NCBI GenBank assembly: GCA_025782395.1
Contig: JALGZD010000219.1
Coordinates: 141,560 to 205,559 of the forward strand
Direction: 5' to 3'
Source: a bacterium
Lineage (GTDB): Bacteria > Joyebacterota > Joyebacteria > Joyebacterales > Joyebacteraceae
Length of the DNA: 64,000 bases
Below, one piece after another: positions 32,685 through 42,800 of the stretch. Positions within the stretch are counted from its first letter, which is position 1. Every line of letters begins with the position of its first letter. Under the pieces are notes generated by a model that was given only the letters and a program-made list of their open reading frames with translations, made no database searches and had not been told where the DNA came from. The translations under genes and the position numbers were made by a program.

Positions 32685-34652
32685 TTATCGCTCCGTTCTG
32701 ACTGTCAGTTGAATTTGATGGACCCCGATCACAGACCGGTCGTGTGTGAATTCGTCCTGCGCGAGCACTGTCATCTCACTGCGTGCCGCGGCCCCGCTCG
32801 CGGCGACGGACGCCATGGCCAACACTGCCCTTCCAGGGACACCTCGGAGTTCGTCTCCCGAAAGGGAAAGCCCCGGCTTCGGGGAAAGGAGCTGGGCAAC
32901 GACGGTGTCCTCTGAACGCGACCGATCTATCAGATCGGCGAGTTGACTGTAGCTCCGCGGTACAAGCCCATCACCCAGTCTGCTCGATTCCCAGTCGTGG
33001 TACTCCTGCGCTCCGCCGACCCACAGGAAAAGCTGACCCTCCTGCTCGGATTCCGGAACGTGCAGCTCAAGCGTTCTTTCAGTAAGCCCTTTCTGCCAAT
33101 CGCGAAGAACAACACTAATCCTGACGATATCCCCTGGAGCATAGACAGTCCTGTCAGCGTTGACCCGCTCGATGGCCGCCCACCGCCGAGTCTCATCGAG
33201 TTCGACTTCGAGTTCGATACGCTCGATCTCACGACGCTCGAACTCGTTCAGAAGCAAGACATCCATGAGGGTCGCCAGTTCTCCCGCGCTTCGGAAGGCC
33301 GGCGTCTCACTGCAGAAGTGATTCGCGTAGTCGATCTCGCCCTCGTCCGTCACAATGTGGATTCGCAAGGTGACATCTGCGGGTCCCGCCGACTTGGTGA
33401 CTTCGGAAATGGCATTCGCCACAGCCAGGCTCGAGAAAAGCGACGCATAGGCGGGAGACCGCAGTACTTCGAATCCGAACTCATGCACCACACCTGCCGA
33501 CCCGCGCACTGTGACCGCGAGCGGCAGCATCTTGGGCGCACTACCTAGTCGGCCGGCCACCATTCTGCGTCGATCCTGATAGAACGTGCCTACGAGATCG
33601 GTCCCGGAAGCGAACTTGTACGACACTGAGAGCATCGGCATCGTCGTGTGCACGAAGGCTCCGACCATCGGGAGCTCGACAGATCCTGCGTGGAACATCG
33701 GGTGTCCAAACGCAAGGACGCGATCGCCATCGCGGTGCGTCACCGTCCCGGTAGCCGTCATGTTGACGTCACCGCGCACAAGCTGAATGCCGACAGAAGA
33801 CCCCGGAAGAAGCTCGGCTGCACCTTCCTCTGAACCAGACCCGCCTTCCGATGTTCCTCCTGCAACGGGGGTCAGGGACAGCCCCGACAGAACTCCGCGA
33901 GCTCCCTCGAGGAAGAGAGGATCGTGTCCCGATACGAAGAGGGGCAGGTTCAGCGGTGCGAGTTCCGCACTGTCTGCAGGAACACCGATCTCACTCAACA
34001 CGGTCTCGGGGATACGAGCGGTTGACGAGCGAGGGAGCCGTTCCGGGTCGCCGCCGGTTCCGATTCCCGTGGCCTTCGATACCCACGCCACGCGCGACCT
34101 CCGAACCTCTCCACCGGTGATGCGATCGAACGCGGGGCCGGCAGCGTGTCCGGGTGTGTCCGTCGAAGCCGGCATCTCATCGAGCATATCGTACGCGCGA
34201 AGCATTTCCTCGATAGGAGTGATACCAGCTATCGGCTCCTTGCAGAACGACCAGGCGGAAGCGATCGCTCCGATCAGCCGTCCGCCCTTGTAGACGGGAC
34301 TCCCGCTCATACCCTGCATGATACCCGTGTTCTCGAGCAGTTCACCTTCGGCCCGGGCAAGAATAAGATCGCTGCCCGGCGACACATCTCGGACTACACC
34401 CAGGATCTCGAGCTCGAACTCCTCTATCTCGGTTCCATGAAAGACGGACAGTCCTGTGCACCGGTCTCCCGGCGCAATCTCGTCGATGAACGCGAACTCC
34501 ACGCCCCCGCTGTGCGGGGCGTCGCCATGCGAGGCATCGCTATGCGAGGCTCCACCTGGCGAGGCACCGCTGGGCGAGCCGAACACAGGAGCCGCCGCAA
34601 GCAGGACAGACAGCAGAATGGCAGTAAGAGGCATCTTCCTGAATCGGCGCAT
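32685..34652 (-). CDS. SpoIVB-like S55 peptidase-domain protein
   Basis: The 655-residue protein has a signal peptide (about 8-25, LTAILLSVLLAAAPVFG), a low-complexity GASHSDASHGDAPHSG linker, and an N-terminal S55 (SpoIVB) domain with the serine motif GIMQGMSGSPVYKGG near residues 105-120. The long C-terminal part is beta-rich with no family I can name. SpoIVB is a signalling serine protease that activates membrane-embedded proteolysis in Bacillus; a similar trigger role here is inference. ATG 34652 has AAAGGA seven bases upstream. A 51-base duplication creates an equally good start at 34703 that would add 17 residues. Confidence 0.8.
   Translation of the reverse strand: MRRFRKMPLTAILLSVLLAAAPVFGSPSGASPGGASHSDASHGDAPHSGGVEFAFIDEIAPGDRCTGLSVFHGTEIEEFELEILGVVRDVSPGSDLILARAEGELLENTGIMQGMSGSPVYKGGRLIGAIASAWSFCKEPIAGITPIEEMLRAYDMLDEMPASTDTPGHAAGPAFDRITGGEVRRSRVAWVSKATGIGTGGDPERLPRSSTARIPETVLSEIGVPADSAELAPLNLPLFVSGHDPLFLEGARGVLSGLSLTPVAGGTSEGGSGSEEGAAELLPGSSVGIQLVRGDVNMTATGTVTHRDGDRVLAFGHPMFHAGSVELPMVGAFVHTTMPMLSVSYKFASGTDLVGTFYQDRRRMVAGRLGSAPKMLPLAVTVRGSAGVVHEFGFEVLRSPAYASLFSSLAVANAISEVTKSAGPADVTLRIHIVTDEGEIDYANHFCSETPAFRSAGELATLMDVLLLNEFERREIERIELEVELDETRRWAAIERVNADRTVYAPGDIVRISVVLRDWQKGLTERTLELHVPESEQEGQLFLWVGGAQEYHDWESSRLGDGLVPRSYSQLADLIDRSRSEDTVVAQLLSPKPGLSLSGDELRGVPGRAVLAMASVAASGAAARSEMTVLAQDEFTHDRSVIGVHQIQLTVRTER
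34518..34577. repeat. Degenerate 15-bp tandem repeat in the S55 gene
   Basis: Four 15-base units (34518-34532, 34533-34547, 34548-34562, 34563-34577) of the form GGCGTCGCCATGCGA encode the Ser/His/Gly/Ala-rich linker after the signal peptide on the reverse strand. Confidence 0.65.
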
Positions 34653-34716
34653 CGGAGGTCCTTTCATGCCGGCCTTGAGAAGCATCTTCCTGAATCGGCG
34701 CATCGGAGGTCCTTTC
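34631..34716. repeat. 35-bp direct repeat duplicating the S55 translation start
   Basis: Two identical 35-base copies (34631-34665 and 34682-34716) lie 51 bases apart, a multiple of three. Each carries, on the reverse strand, the ribosome site AAAGGA and an ATG followed by codons for RRFRKM, so both open the same frame. Confidence 0.85.
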
Positions 34717-34816
34717 GTGCGCGCATTCAGTGGGAACTGTCGCGTAGCGGGCACGCCGCTTGGTCTTTGGTCTGACGAGTCTCCGCCATCACACGCTGCG
34801 ATGTCAAGACGCACTG

Positions 34817-35554
34817 CTATCTTCCGCCCGGCGCGTCCGTGCGACCACCTGGAGCACTCTGTTCGAAGGAATCCAAAAGCCGGAAGCGGACCGCCTGATC
34901 ACCGAGGAAGTTCACAGGCTTACCATCCACGATGTACGGGTGATAGCGCCAGCGACGGAGAGCTCGCGCGGCGGCGCGTTCGCATGCACCGTCTACTTCC
35001 GACCGCAACAGCCACGCGTTCGCTACCTCGCCCGTCTTCGTGACGTGCAGACGGAAGACAACCACTCCCTCGATGCCTTCTGCCGTGGATGAAACGGGAT
35101 ACTCGGGCTTCACGAGATGCACAACTACCATATCCCGGCTGCGGGGCTGCGGCAACGACTCCTCCAGCTGAACAAGGAGATCATCACCAATGCTCGCGTC
35201 ACCATCCGCGTCGCAGGACTCGACCGCCTTGGTCTCCTCGCTCGGCACGCCCCACTCCGTGATCGTGATCGGGACTATGTGAAAGAAATCGACCGTCCCC
35301 GATCCAGCCGCCGGACGGGCATCCGACTCCACATCGGCCGCCGCTCGCTCTATCGATATCTCCGGCAGGATGCGCGTCGGTCCGTAGTAGCCTACGTGAC
35401 GGACAAGCGGTACCTGATCCCCGAACGGTGCTACTGCCAGCGTGAGAACAAGGTGTGCAGCGACCGACAGGACCACGGCGATCGACACAGCGCGCCTGTA
35501 CTCCGCGTCCCGCCGACGCCACACCTGTGTCTTCTGCAGATGCCGTAGGTCCAC
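34817..35554 (-). CDS. TonB-like energy-transducer protein
   Basis: The 245-residue protein has one N-terminal membrane helix (about 23-40, AVSIAVVLSVAAHLVLTLAV), a long polar periplasmic region and a C-terminal TonB domain with YPVSSTAEGIEGVVVFRLHV and a RRWRYHPYIVDGKPV strand pattern (about 150-225). TonB proteins couple the proton gradient to outer-membrane receptors; no TonB-dependent receptor or ExbBD is in the window. GTG 35554 with GGAAGG upstream is the likely start because longer frames overlap the end of glgC. It lies in line with the S55 and propeller genes. Confidence 0.75.
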   Translation of the reverse strand: MDLRHLQKTQVWRRRDAEYRRAVSIAVVLSVAAHLVLTLAVAPFGDQVPLVRHVGYYGPTRILPEISIERAAADVESDARPAAGSGTVDFFHIVPITITEWGVPSEETKAVESCDADGDASIGDDLLVQLEESLPQPRSRDMVVVHLVKPEYPVSSTAEGIEGVVVFRLHVTKTGEVANAWLLRSEVDGACERAAARALRRWRYHPYIVDGKPVNFLGDQAVRFRLLDSFEQSAPGGRTDAPGGR

Positions 35555-35600
35555 GCCTGGGCGAACCTTCCGGGGGAGCGTCCGGTGCGGCCCCAGCCTC

Positions 35601-36812
35601 CTAGAACTGGAACTCCTTCGGGATGACAACGATGCCGCTCTCGGTCGTTGTGAAGCGCTTCGCGTCCTCTTCTGGATCGTAGCCGATCTGCATCTTCGGC
35701 GGAATCCGCACGCCCTTGTCGACAATGACGCGGCGAAGCTTCGCATAGCGCCCAACGTCGACGTCCTCCATCAGGATGGACTCGAACGCGTAGCTGTAGC
35801 TGTTCGTTCTTACACCAGGCGATAGAACGCAGCGCTGGATCCTACCGCCGGAAATGATTGCGCCGGTAGAGACGACGGAGTCCACCGCGGCGCCCATCCT
35901 CCCCTCACCTCCACCTCCGGCGAACACGAACTTCGCCGGAGGATATCCTCCCTGATACGTGTGGATCGGCCAGCTCCTGTCGTAAAGGTTCAGCTGAGGG
36001 GTGATCTCCACAAGGTCCATGTTGGCCGCCCAGTAGGCGTCCATCCTCCCGATATCGCGCCAGTAGCCGGGTTCGTCTCCGTCCGTGAACACGAACGCCC
36101 TCATATCCCCGCCCTGTTCGATCATCCTGGGGATCACGTGGTGACCGAAGTCGTACTTGCCCTCCGCGATCACTGTCTTGAGGATCTCTGTCATGGCGTC
36201 CGTCTTGAACACGTAGATCCCCATCGAAGCCAGTACGCGGTCGGGAGCGCCCGGCATTGTCTTTGGGCGATCGGGCTTCTCCTCGAAGCCGCGCACGACC
36301 ATCTGCTCATCCACCTCAACTATGCCGAGGCCGAAGGCGTCGTCGACGCTGCGCTCCTGCACGCAGATCGTCACGTCGCCGCCGGATGCCGCGTGGAAAG
36401 CGAGAATCGAGTTGTAGTCCATCGCGTAGATATGGTCACCCGAGAGAACGAGCGTGAACCGAGGTTTGAAGCGATCGAGCAGATACACGTTCTGCCATAT
36501 TGCATCGGCGGTGCCTCGGTACCAGTCATCGCCGAGGCGCTGCTGCGCAGGCACGTTCTCAATAAACTCGCCCACCCAGTGACTGAGGAATCCCCACCCT
36601 CGTCTGAGATGCAGTGCGAGCGATCGCGACTTGTACTGCGTGAGCACGAAAATCCGTTTGAGACCCGAGTTGATGCAGTTCGAGAGACTGAAGTCAATGA
36701 TGCGATAGATGCCGCCAAACGGCACGGCCGGCTTGGCGCGGTCTCGGGTCAGTGGCCAGAGTCGCTTTCCCTTGCCGCCGGCCAGCACCATCACAACTGT
36801 CTCCCTGTACAT
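35601..36812 (-). CDS. glgC: Glucose-1-phosphate adenylyltransferase
   Basis: GlgC makes ADP-glucose from ATP and glucose-1-phosphate, the first committed step of bacterial glycogen synthesis. The 403-residue protein has the nucleotide-binding VLAGGKGKRLWPLTRDRAKP (near residues 9-28), FGGIYRIIDFSLSNC, SGDHIYAMDY and GYWRDIG motifs, and a C-terminal left-handed beta-helix. Length is normal. No other glycogen gene is in the window. The TonB-like gene follows 46 bases downstream on the same strand. Confidence 0.94.
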   Translation of the reverse strand: MYRETVVMVLAGGKGKRLWPLTRDRAKPAVPFGGIYRIIDFSLSNCINSGLKRIFVLTQYKSRSLALHLRRGWGFLSHWVGEFIENVPAQQRLGDDWYRGTADAIWQNVYLLDRFKPRFTLVLSGDHIYAMDYNSILAFHAASGGDVTICVQERSVDDAFGLGIVEVDEQMVVRGFEEKPDRPKTMPGAPDRVLASMGIYVFKTDAMTEILKTVIAEGKYDFGHHVIPRMIEQGGDMRAFVFTDGDEPGYWRDIGRMDAYWAANMDLVEITPQLNLYDRSWPIHTYQGGYPPAKFVFAGGGGEGRMGAAVDSVVSTGAIISGGRIQRCVLSPGVRTNSYSYAFESILMEDVDVGRYAKLRRVIVDKGVRIPPKMQIGYDPEEDAKRFTTTESGIVVIPKEFQF

Positions 36813-36929
36813 CCTGCCTCCTTAGTACGGATCGATCACGCGAAGCGCCACTTGTGGCGCACGGCCGCTGGATTGTGCCCAAGGCGCGACCAAGCACGGC
36901 TTGGCGCCGGGAACAACACTCACAAGATG

Positions 36930-37865
36930 CTACTCGTAGCGCACCATGTCTCCGGCATCGAAACCCGACCCGCTGACGACCGAACAGATGGCGTACTTCT
37001 CCTTGATGTCGGACGCTTCGATGACACCAAGAAGCTCCTCCTCAGCACCCAGATCCAGTCCCGTGACCGGGTCGATGAGAGCCTCTCCCATTCTGTAGAC
37101 GTTGAACTTCATTCCCGCTGTGATGCCGGTGCTCTGTCCAGCATTGAGGTAGATCTTCATACCGGAGGCTTTGATGATGCGACCGGTCCAGGGGACGTCT
37201 TCGAGTGTCTCAACTATGCTCTCGACCAGGTCCTCGATCGCCTCACGCGTCGCCTTGCCGACGAGCGTCTGATCAAACTTGCCCTTGTGTCCGAAGGAGA
37301 AATCCTCTGTGCTGAGCTTGAGTCCCATCTGCGTTTTCTCGTCCGACGCGGTTTCGGCGAGGAGAATCTCGCCTGTCGTCGTATCTATGATACGGACGTC
37401 TATCGAGACCCGTGCAGTCGTCTTCGAGAACCCAGCACCACCCAGCCCCGAGATCCTCCCGCCCGTATCGGATGCCATGTAGCCGAACTCGGAGACCGAA
37501 CCGTAGACAATGGCTGTAACACCGAGGAGTTTCCCGAGCTGAGGAGCGGTCTGGGCCGTCACCATGCCCGACTGCCCGAGGTTCTGCTCGGCGAGGACAT
37601 GGTCCAGCTGTTCTCGCTCCATCACGCTGAATTCGCCGGACTGAACGAGCGCGGTCATGAGCATATCGGACATACCGCGACCCGGGTTGGGACCGGTCCA
37701 GTTCCACCGGCTGCGGTCGCTCTTGTCCTCAAACTCGACGACCGCGATCATCTTCTTGAGTCCTGCAGGCGCCTCATCCTTTTTCGCTCCCGCAGGCGGC
37801 GATATGGCGGCCACGGCCAGGAACGCGATCAGAATAGTCCATAGAGCTATTCTTGCTGTTTTCAT
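36930..37865 (-). CDS. CsgG-family secreted protein
   Basis: The 311-residue protein has a signal peptide (about 1-27, ending PPAGA) and the CsgG fold pattern: MIAVVEFEDKSD near residue 40, GRGMSDMLMTALVQSGEFSVMERE and the VYGSVSEFG strand, followed by DVRIIDTTTGEIL. CsgG proteins form outer-membrane or periplasmic assemblies, for example the curli secretion pore, but no curli genes are nearby and there is no lipobox cysteine, so the role is open. A C-terminal SH3-like or duplicated domain (about 225-311) is extra. ATG 37865 is preceded by GGAGGA. Confidence 0.8.
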   Translation of the reverse strand: MKTARIALWTILIAFLAVAAISPPAGAKKDEAPAGLKKMIAVVEFEDKSDRSRWNWTGPNPGRGMSDMLMTALVQSGEFSVMEREQLDHVLAEQNLGQSGMVTAQTAPQLGKLLGVTAIVYGSVSEFGYMASDTGGRISGLGGAGFSKTTARVSIDVRIIDTTTGEILLAETASDEKTQMGLKLSTEDFSFGHKGKFDQTLVGKATREAIEDLVESIVETLEDVPWTGRIIKASGMKIYLNAGQSTGITAGMKFNVYRMGEALIDPVTGLDLGAEEELLGVIEASDIKEKYAICSVVSGSGFDAGDMVRYE

Positions 37866-37968
37866 CAACACATCCTCCGTGTTCGCGTGCTCTGATGTGG
37901 CCTCCGATTGCACGGAGGCCGCTCACCTACAGCCGACAGACCGTAGTATCGAACCAACGGCCACGCTA

Positions 37969-37997
37969 TTCTTAGATTGAAGAGGGGTAGCTGTCAA
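37969..37997 (-). promoter_or_regulatory. Candidate promoter for the CsgG-family gene
   Basis: On the reverse strand TTGACA (37997-37992) and TAAGAA (37974-37969) are 17 bases apart; shifting by one gives AAGAAT at 18. The -35 is perfect and the -10 weak. The 37866-38242 gap contains no other gene. Confidence 0.4.
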
Positions 37998-38143
37998 GCC
38001 TGCGCTTCCGGCGAGGGTTCAATTGTTCAGACGGGTCGCCCATTCCAACGGTCGCGTTCCGTGATGAGTCGCAGTGGGTTTCTCATGTGAGCAGCCTCAC
38101 GACATTCGATGGTGGCAACATCTCAATCATGGCGCTTTTTGTG

Positions 38144-38172
38144 TTGACAGGGAAGCCCCGGTGACCAAGAAT
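38144..38172 (+). promoter_or_regulatory. Candidate promoter for the 38243 secreted protein
   Basis: TTGACA (38144-38149) is followed after 17 bases by AAGAAT (38167-38172), about 70 bases before the start. The -35 is perfect and the -10 is poor, so the call is tentative. Confidence 0.35.
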
Positions 38173-38242
38173 CAGCCTCGGATGAGTTTCCGTCGCCGAA
38201 TGAGCGGTGGAGGACGATTTTACGCACACGGGAGGTCCTATC

Positions 38243-39463
38243 ATGACTGTAAGGACTGTTCTTGTAGCCCTCGTGGTGATGGCACTGCTGTCACCCGGTC
38301 TCACGGCAAAACTGCAGGAGGCGGAGATAGTCGGCGATTCCGATATCGGTTCACGACCACCCGCGATATTCTGGTTCGATAACATGGAGAGCGGCGTCAA
38401 CGGATGGACAACAGTAGATGAGACGGCCATCGCCATTCCGCATTTCCACGTTGATACGTACATGGCCTACGACGCGAACCACTGGTGGTGCGGCTCCTTC
38501 GCCTACGACATCAACGGCGGCTACGGTAACTCCTGGACCGACCTTCTCGTCATCCCGACGACAGACATGTCCGCTGCCAGCTATCCCATCCTGACGTTCG
38601 TGCACTATTTCGACAGCGAGCCGGGATACGATTTCACGTATGTCGATGTGAAGATCAGCGGCATCTTCGTCGCGCAGAACGCCGGGTACAACGGCCAGAT
38701 CCCCGGCGGCACCTGGGTTGATCTCGGAGCCTACGGTTTCATTCTGGCTGGTGCCGACAACCCGGTAGAGGCCCGCTTCCGCTTCGCATCCGACGGCGCC
38801 TGGTCGGATGAGGATGGCGACTACGACTCGGTGGGTGGCGCCTACATGGTGGACAACGTGAAGCTCTTCGATTTCTACGGTGGAACCGTCTACTTCCTGG
38901 ACGACGTGGAATCAGGCGGGCTCTGCACTCCCTCGGTCCCGGCAGCATCAGGCGACTACTGGCACCAGATCACCCGTCTGTGCCCGGCATACAGCGACCC
39001 GACCAGTTGGTGGTGTGGTGACGATGCCGACACCAGTCTCATACCGCCCGATCTCTGCAATTCCCTCATCTCACCGCAGGTGGATATCTCTTATCTCGCC
39101 CCTGCGTCGACCTGCACTCTCTTTTTCGCCCTCCACGCCGAGGTACCGACGGTGGACAACGACTACTGGACGGAGTCCATAACAACTGATGGAGGAACAA
39201 CCTGGTACGGTCTCGGTGCCTGGTGGGGTGACTTCGAGCAGTGTGACGGATGGGGCTTAAACGGTCTTAGCGGCATTGATCTCACGAGCTTCCTCCCAGG
39301 GACCTTCTTCCAGTTCAAGTTGACGTTCAATACTACGGACAACGGCTGCGGACCCGGAGCGGCGGGCGGCGCAGGAATCATGCTCGATGATACATGGCTG
39401 GAAGAAACAGAGATCCCGGTCGAGCGCTCGAGCTGGGGCTTGATCAAGTCGTTCTATAGATAG
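38243..39463 (+). CDS. Secreted protein with MAM/immune-inhibitor-A-like modules
   Basis: The 406-residue protein has a signal peptide (about 3-21, VRTVLVALVVMALLSPGLTA) and two related beta-sandwich modules, each beginning with an FxDxxESG-type strand (FWFDNMESGVNGW and YFLDDVESGGLC) and containing WWCG and aromatic-rich strands. This resembles carbohydrate-binding or MAM-like domains of immune inhibitor A peptidases, but no protease motif is present. It ends RSSWGLIKSFYR, a conserved-looking tail. ATG 38243 is preceded by GGGAGG. It lies upstream of the two C25 proteases but has its own terminator. Confidence 0.6.
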   Translation: MTVRTVLVALVVMALLSPGLTAKLQEAEIVGDSDIGSRPPAIFWFDNMESGVNGWTTVDETAIAIPHFHVDTYMAYDANHWWCGSFAYDINGGYGNSWTDLLVIPTTDMSAASYPILTFVHYFDSEPGYDFTYVDVKISGIFVAQNAGYNGQIPGGTWVDLGAYGFILAGADNPVEARFRFASDGAWSDEDGDYDSVGGAYMVDNVKLFDFYGGTVYFLDDVESGGLCTPSVPAASGDYWHQITRLCPAYSDPTSWWCGDDADTSLIPPDLCNSLISPQVDISYLAPASTCTLFFALHAEVPTVDNDYWTESITTDGGTTWYGLGAWWGDFEQCDGWGLNGLSGIDLTSFLPGTFFQFKLTFNTTDNGCGPGAAGGAGIMLDDTWLEETEIPVERSSWGLIKSFYR

Positions 39464-39500
39464 AGAGAGTTCGCAGCGTGAGTGCGGCTCATCGATGGTG

Positions 39501-39524
39501 CGCCCCCGGCGATCGCCGGGGGCG
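39501..39524 (+). terminator. Terminator after the 38243 secreted-protein gene
   Basis: CGCCCCCGGC (39501-39510) and GCCGGGGGCG (39515-39524) make a perfect 10-base-pair stem with a GATC loop, followed by TCCTTACC. It sits 38 bases after the stop codon. Confidence 0.7.
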
Positions 39525-39721
39525 TCCTTACCTTGACCTGTTTCACCGGATAACGAGTTGCAACGCATTTGGAGCAGGTGCATCAGAATAGCAAGAGCAG
39601 AAGGATGGCCTCTCGCTCGGCCGGGTGCGAAATGCACGGGCAGTGCCACACCGGCCAAGGAGTTAGCCGCATCGACGGTTGCGGACCAGTCGAGTAAATG
39701 TGGTCGGACGTTCATGCATCC

Positions 39722-39750
39722 TTGACGAATCGGTTGGATTGAGTTAAAAT
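39722..39750 (+). promoter_or_regulatory. Promoter of the first C25 protease gene
   Basis: TTGACG (39722-39727) and TAAAAT (39745-39750) are spaced by exactly 17 bases, 51 bases before the ATG. The same two hexamers at the same spacing precede the second C25 protease. Confidence 0.65.
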
Positions 39751-39801
39751 ACTATGATGATTGTAGTTGCGGCTGCCACTCAAGGCTCAAGGAGGATACC
39801 G

Positions 39802-42800
39802 ATGCGCCTGTCCGGGCGACGGATCGCACTGTCTTCAGCCCTCGTGGTCTTCATGACCATATTTCTCTGGGCTCCGGCCGCGCTCGCGGCCTCTTCATTC
39901 ACATACACAATGGAGTTCTCATCTGCTGACATCACGACCACGCAGGTGGCGGGGTACGATGTCATAGAAATGGACGGCCTCAGATCCACACTGGAACTGG
40001 GTCATCCGGAACTCCCAGTCGCATTCGTACGGTTCGCTCTCCCCGAGGCGATGACGGCCATCGAGGCGTCGGCAACCGTCACGCAAGCAAGTGTGATTCC
40101 CGGCAGGTTTGAAGTCAAACCTGTTCAGCCGCAGATCCCGTTCTCGCTCCCGACGGTCCCTGAGTGGCTCGACCCGGAGCCGAGCATATACGAGTCATCA
40201 ATACCATACCCTTCGACACCGTGTCGCCTCATGGATACGGGCAACATGTCCGGCCATCGGGTTGCGACCGTCGCGGTCTACCCGCTCCAGTACAGCCCGA
40301 CCGATGGCACTCTGACCTTGAATGAAACCGTGACCGTCACTCTCGAGTTCGAGCGCGACGGCCGTGCGGCAAGAATCCCTGCGGCCAGATCCGCCAGGGC
40401 AGATCGCGTCATGGTCGAGAGGGTAAGGGATTTCGTGATCAACCCGTACGACGTCGCGGAGACTTTCGCCCTCACAACACGAGACGATCAGGTCGACTAC
40501 CTTGTCGTCACAAGCTCAACGTACGAGCCGCTCTTCCAGCCGCTCACGGACTGGAAGGAGCAGAAGGGCCTCAAGACCGAGATAGTCACGACCTCCTGGA
40601 TCTATGCCAACTACAGCGGCGTCGACAACGCGGAGATGGTCCGTAACTGCATCATCGACTACTACGAGAACCATGGCACTCTGTGGGTTCTCCTCGGAGG
40701 CGACACCGGTGTCGTGCCGGCGCGCGCCGCCTATGCATACAACGTCGGAAGCTCGAGCGAGAACTCCCCCATCTGCGATCTTTACTACAGCGATCTCGAT
40801 GGCACGTGGAACGGGGATGGCGACGGCACCTGGGGCGAGATCACGCAGGACGACATCGATCTCTACGCGGACGTCTACGTCGGCCGCGCTCCAGTCAGCA
40901 CGACGGCAGAGGCATCGCGCTTCGTCACAAAGGTTCTCACGTACGAGGGTTCTCCTGCCGGGAACACGCTTCCCACTGACTACCAGGAAAACATGCTCTT
41001 CCTCGCGGAAGTGCTGTGGACCAACCCGTGGACCGATCACGCCATTTGCAAGAACTACATTGACGACGAATCGGTCCCGGGACAGTTCGATCCTATCACG
41101 AAGCTCTACCAGACAAACGGGCTCCTCACGAAATCGCGAACTCTGAGCAATCTCAACGCCGGCCAGAACATCACGAACCACAACGGCCACGCCTATTACA
41201 ACGTCCTCAGCATCGGCAGTTCGTCGCTCTACCGCTCCGACTTCGACGGCCTGACCAACACGCACAGACAGGGTATCTTCTACACAATCGGGTGCTACCC
41301 GGCCGCTCTCGACTACGACTGCATCGCCGAGCACTGGATGAATTCAACGGGCGGCGGTGTGGCGTTTGTAGGCAACAGCCGCTATGGATGGGGTTCGCCG
41401 GGGGGACCGGGCAACGGGACGTCCGATCGGTACGACCGTGAGTTCTTCAGACAGCTGTACAACCACGGTCACGACATCATCGGAGTAGCCCACGCGGCTC
41501 ACAAGGACGTGTTCGTGAGCGAAGCACGCTCCGACGGCTACACACGCTACGTCCTCTACGAGCTGAATCTGCTGGGTGACCCTGAGATGAGGATCTGGTC
41601 TCATGAGCCATCAACCGCGATCGTTAACTGCCCCACCAGCGTTCCCCTCTCGGGTGAGCCGTTTGTTGTCACAGTCCGTAACGACGACGGAGCCATCGGG
41701 GGCGTGTCCATATATCTTCACAATGACGAGATCGACGCTATCTTCACGACGGGTCCTGATGGAATGGTCGTCGTGGACATCGATCCGACAGTCGAGGGTC
41801 CACTCACGATGATGGTGACGGGACCCGACATGCTCCCACACGAAGCAACGCTCGCAGTCGTCAACCAGCCAGCGGACGTGATCGCGCCCGACCCCGTCGG
41901 TACGCTGATGGCTGCCGATCCGTTTGACCTTGGCGGCCTCGTGAAGCTCGATTGGACGGGCTACGTTGTCCCAGGTGACTTCGCGTACTACAAGGTCTAC
42001 CGTGAGCCCGCGCCGTTCACGGATGTGTCCGGACTCACGCCCATCGCTTCCTGGCTCCTTGCGCCTGACGGCACGACACTCGACGACACAACGGTCTCGA
42101 ATGCGGAGCCCTATTACTACGCAGTGGTGGCGGGAGATCTGTGGGGCAACGAAGACCATCTCGTCGACTGCATCGGCCCGATAGCAGCGAGCGTAAACGC
42201 CAAGGTGCTTCTGTGGGACGCCGATGACGGTGATCTGCCGTTTGATGGAATCAACGACATATTCTCCGAGGAGGACGGCACGGAAGTCCCGTGGCTTCAG
42301 GCACTCGACTCGATAGGCGAGCTCTATGTCTACTCGGAGACACTGCCTGAAGATCTCAATCCATTCGACCTCATCATCTATTTGGGTGGGGTCATCAATT
42401 TCGGCGGCTTGAATGTATCGATGACGGACGATGAGGCCGCTGCACTCATCGCCTTCGTGGACGACGGCGGGAGCCTCTACGTTGAGGAACCGAACTTCGG
42501 CAGCCACTACAAGGTGAACGGAACCGAGACGACACTGGAGCTCTGGGATCGTTTCCACTGCACGTATGCGATGGGCAATCCAAAGACCACCGGCAATGTT
42601 CAGTCGCTCGACGGCGTGGCCGGGACACTTATGGACGGATTCTACTTCACGTATGACTACCAGGCGGATTCGGATCAGTTCGTCAGCAAGGTCGGGCCCG
42701 ATGGGGAACCAGGTGGTGTCCTGCTCTGGACCGATCAGAGTCTCGAGAACCGTGGGGCATGCTATGTCGATCCCGCAACCGGATCACACCGCTACATGAT

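Noticed and set aside
35961..37844. Forward 627-codon reading frame
   Set aside because: It is antisense to glgC and the CsgG-family gene, both with full family motifs. No domain can be recognised in the forward translation.
41611..42558. Reverse 315-codon reading frame inside the first C25 protease
   Set aside because: It is antisense to the well-supported protease gene and has no domain or ribosome site.
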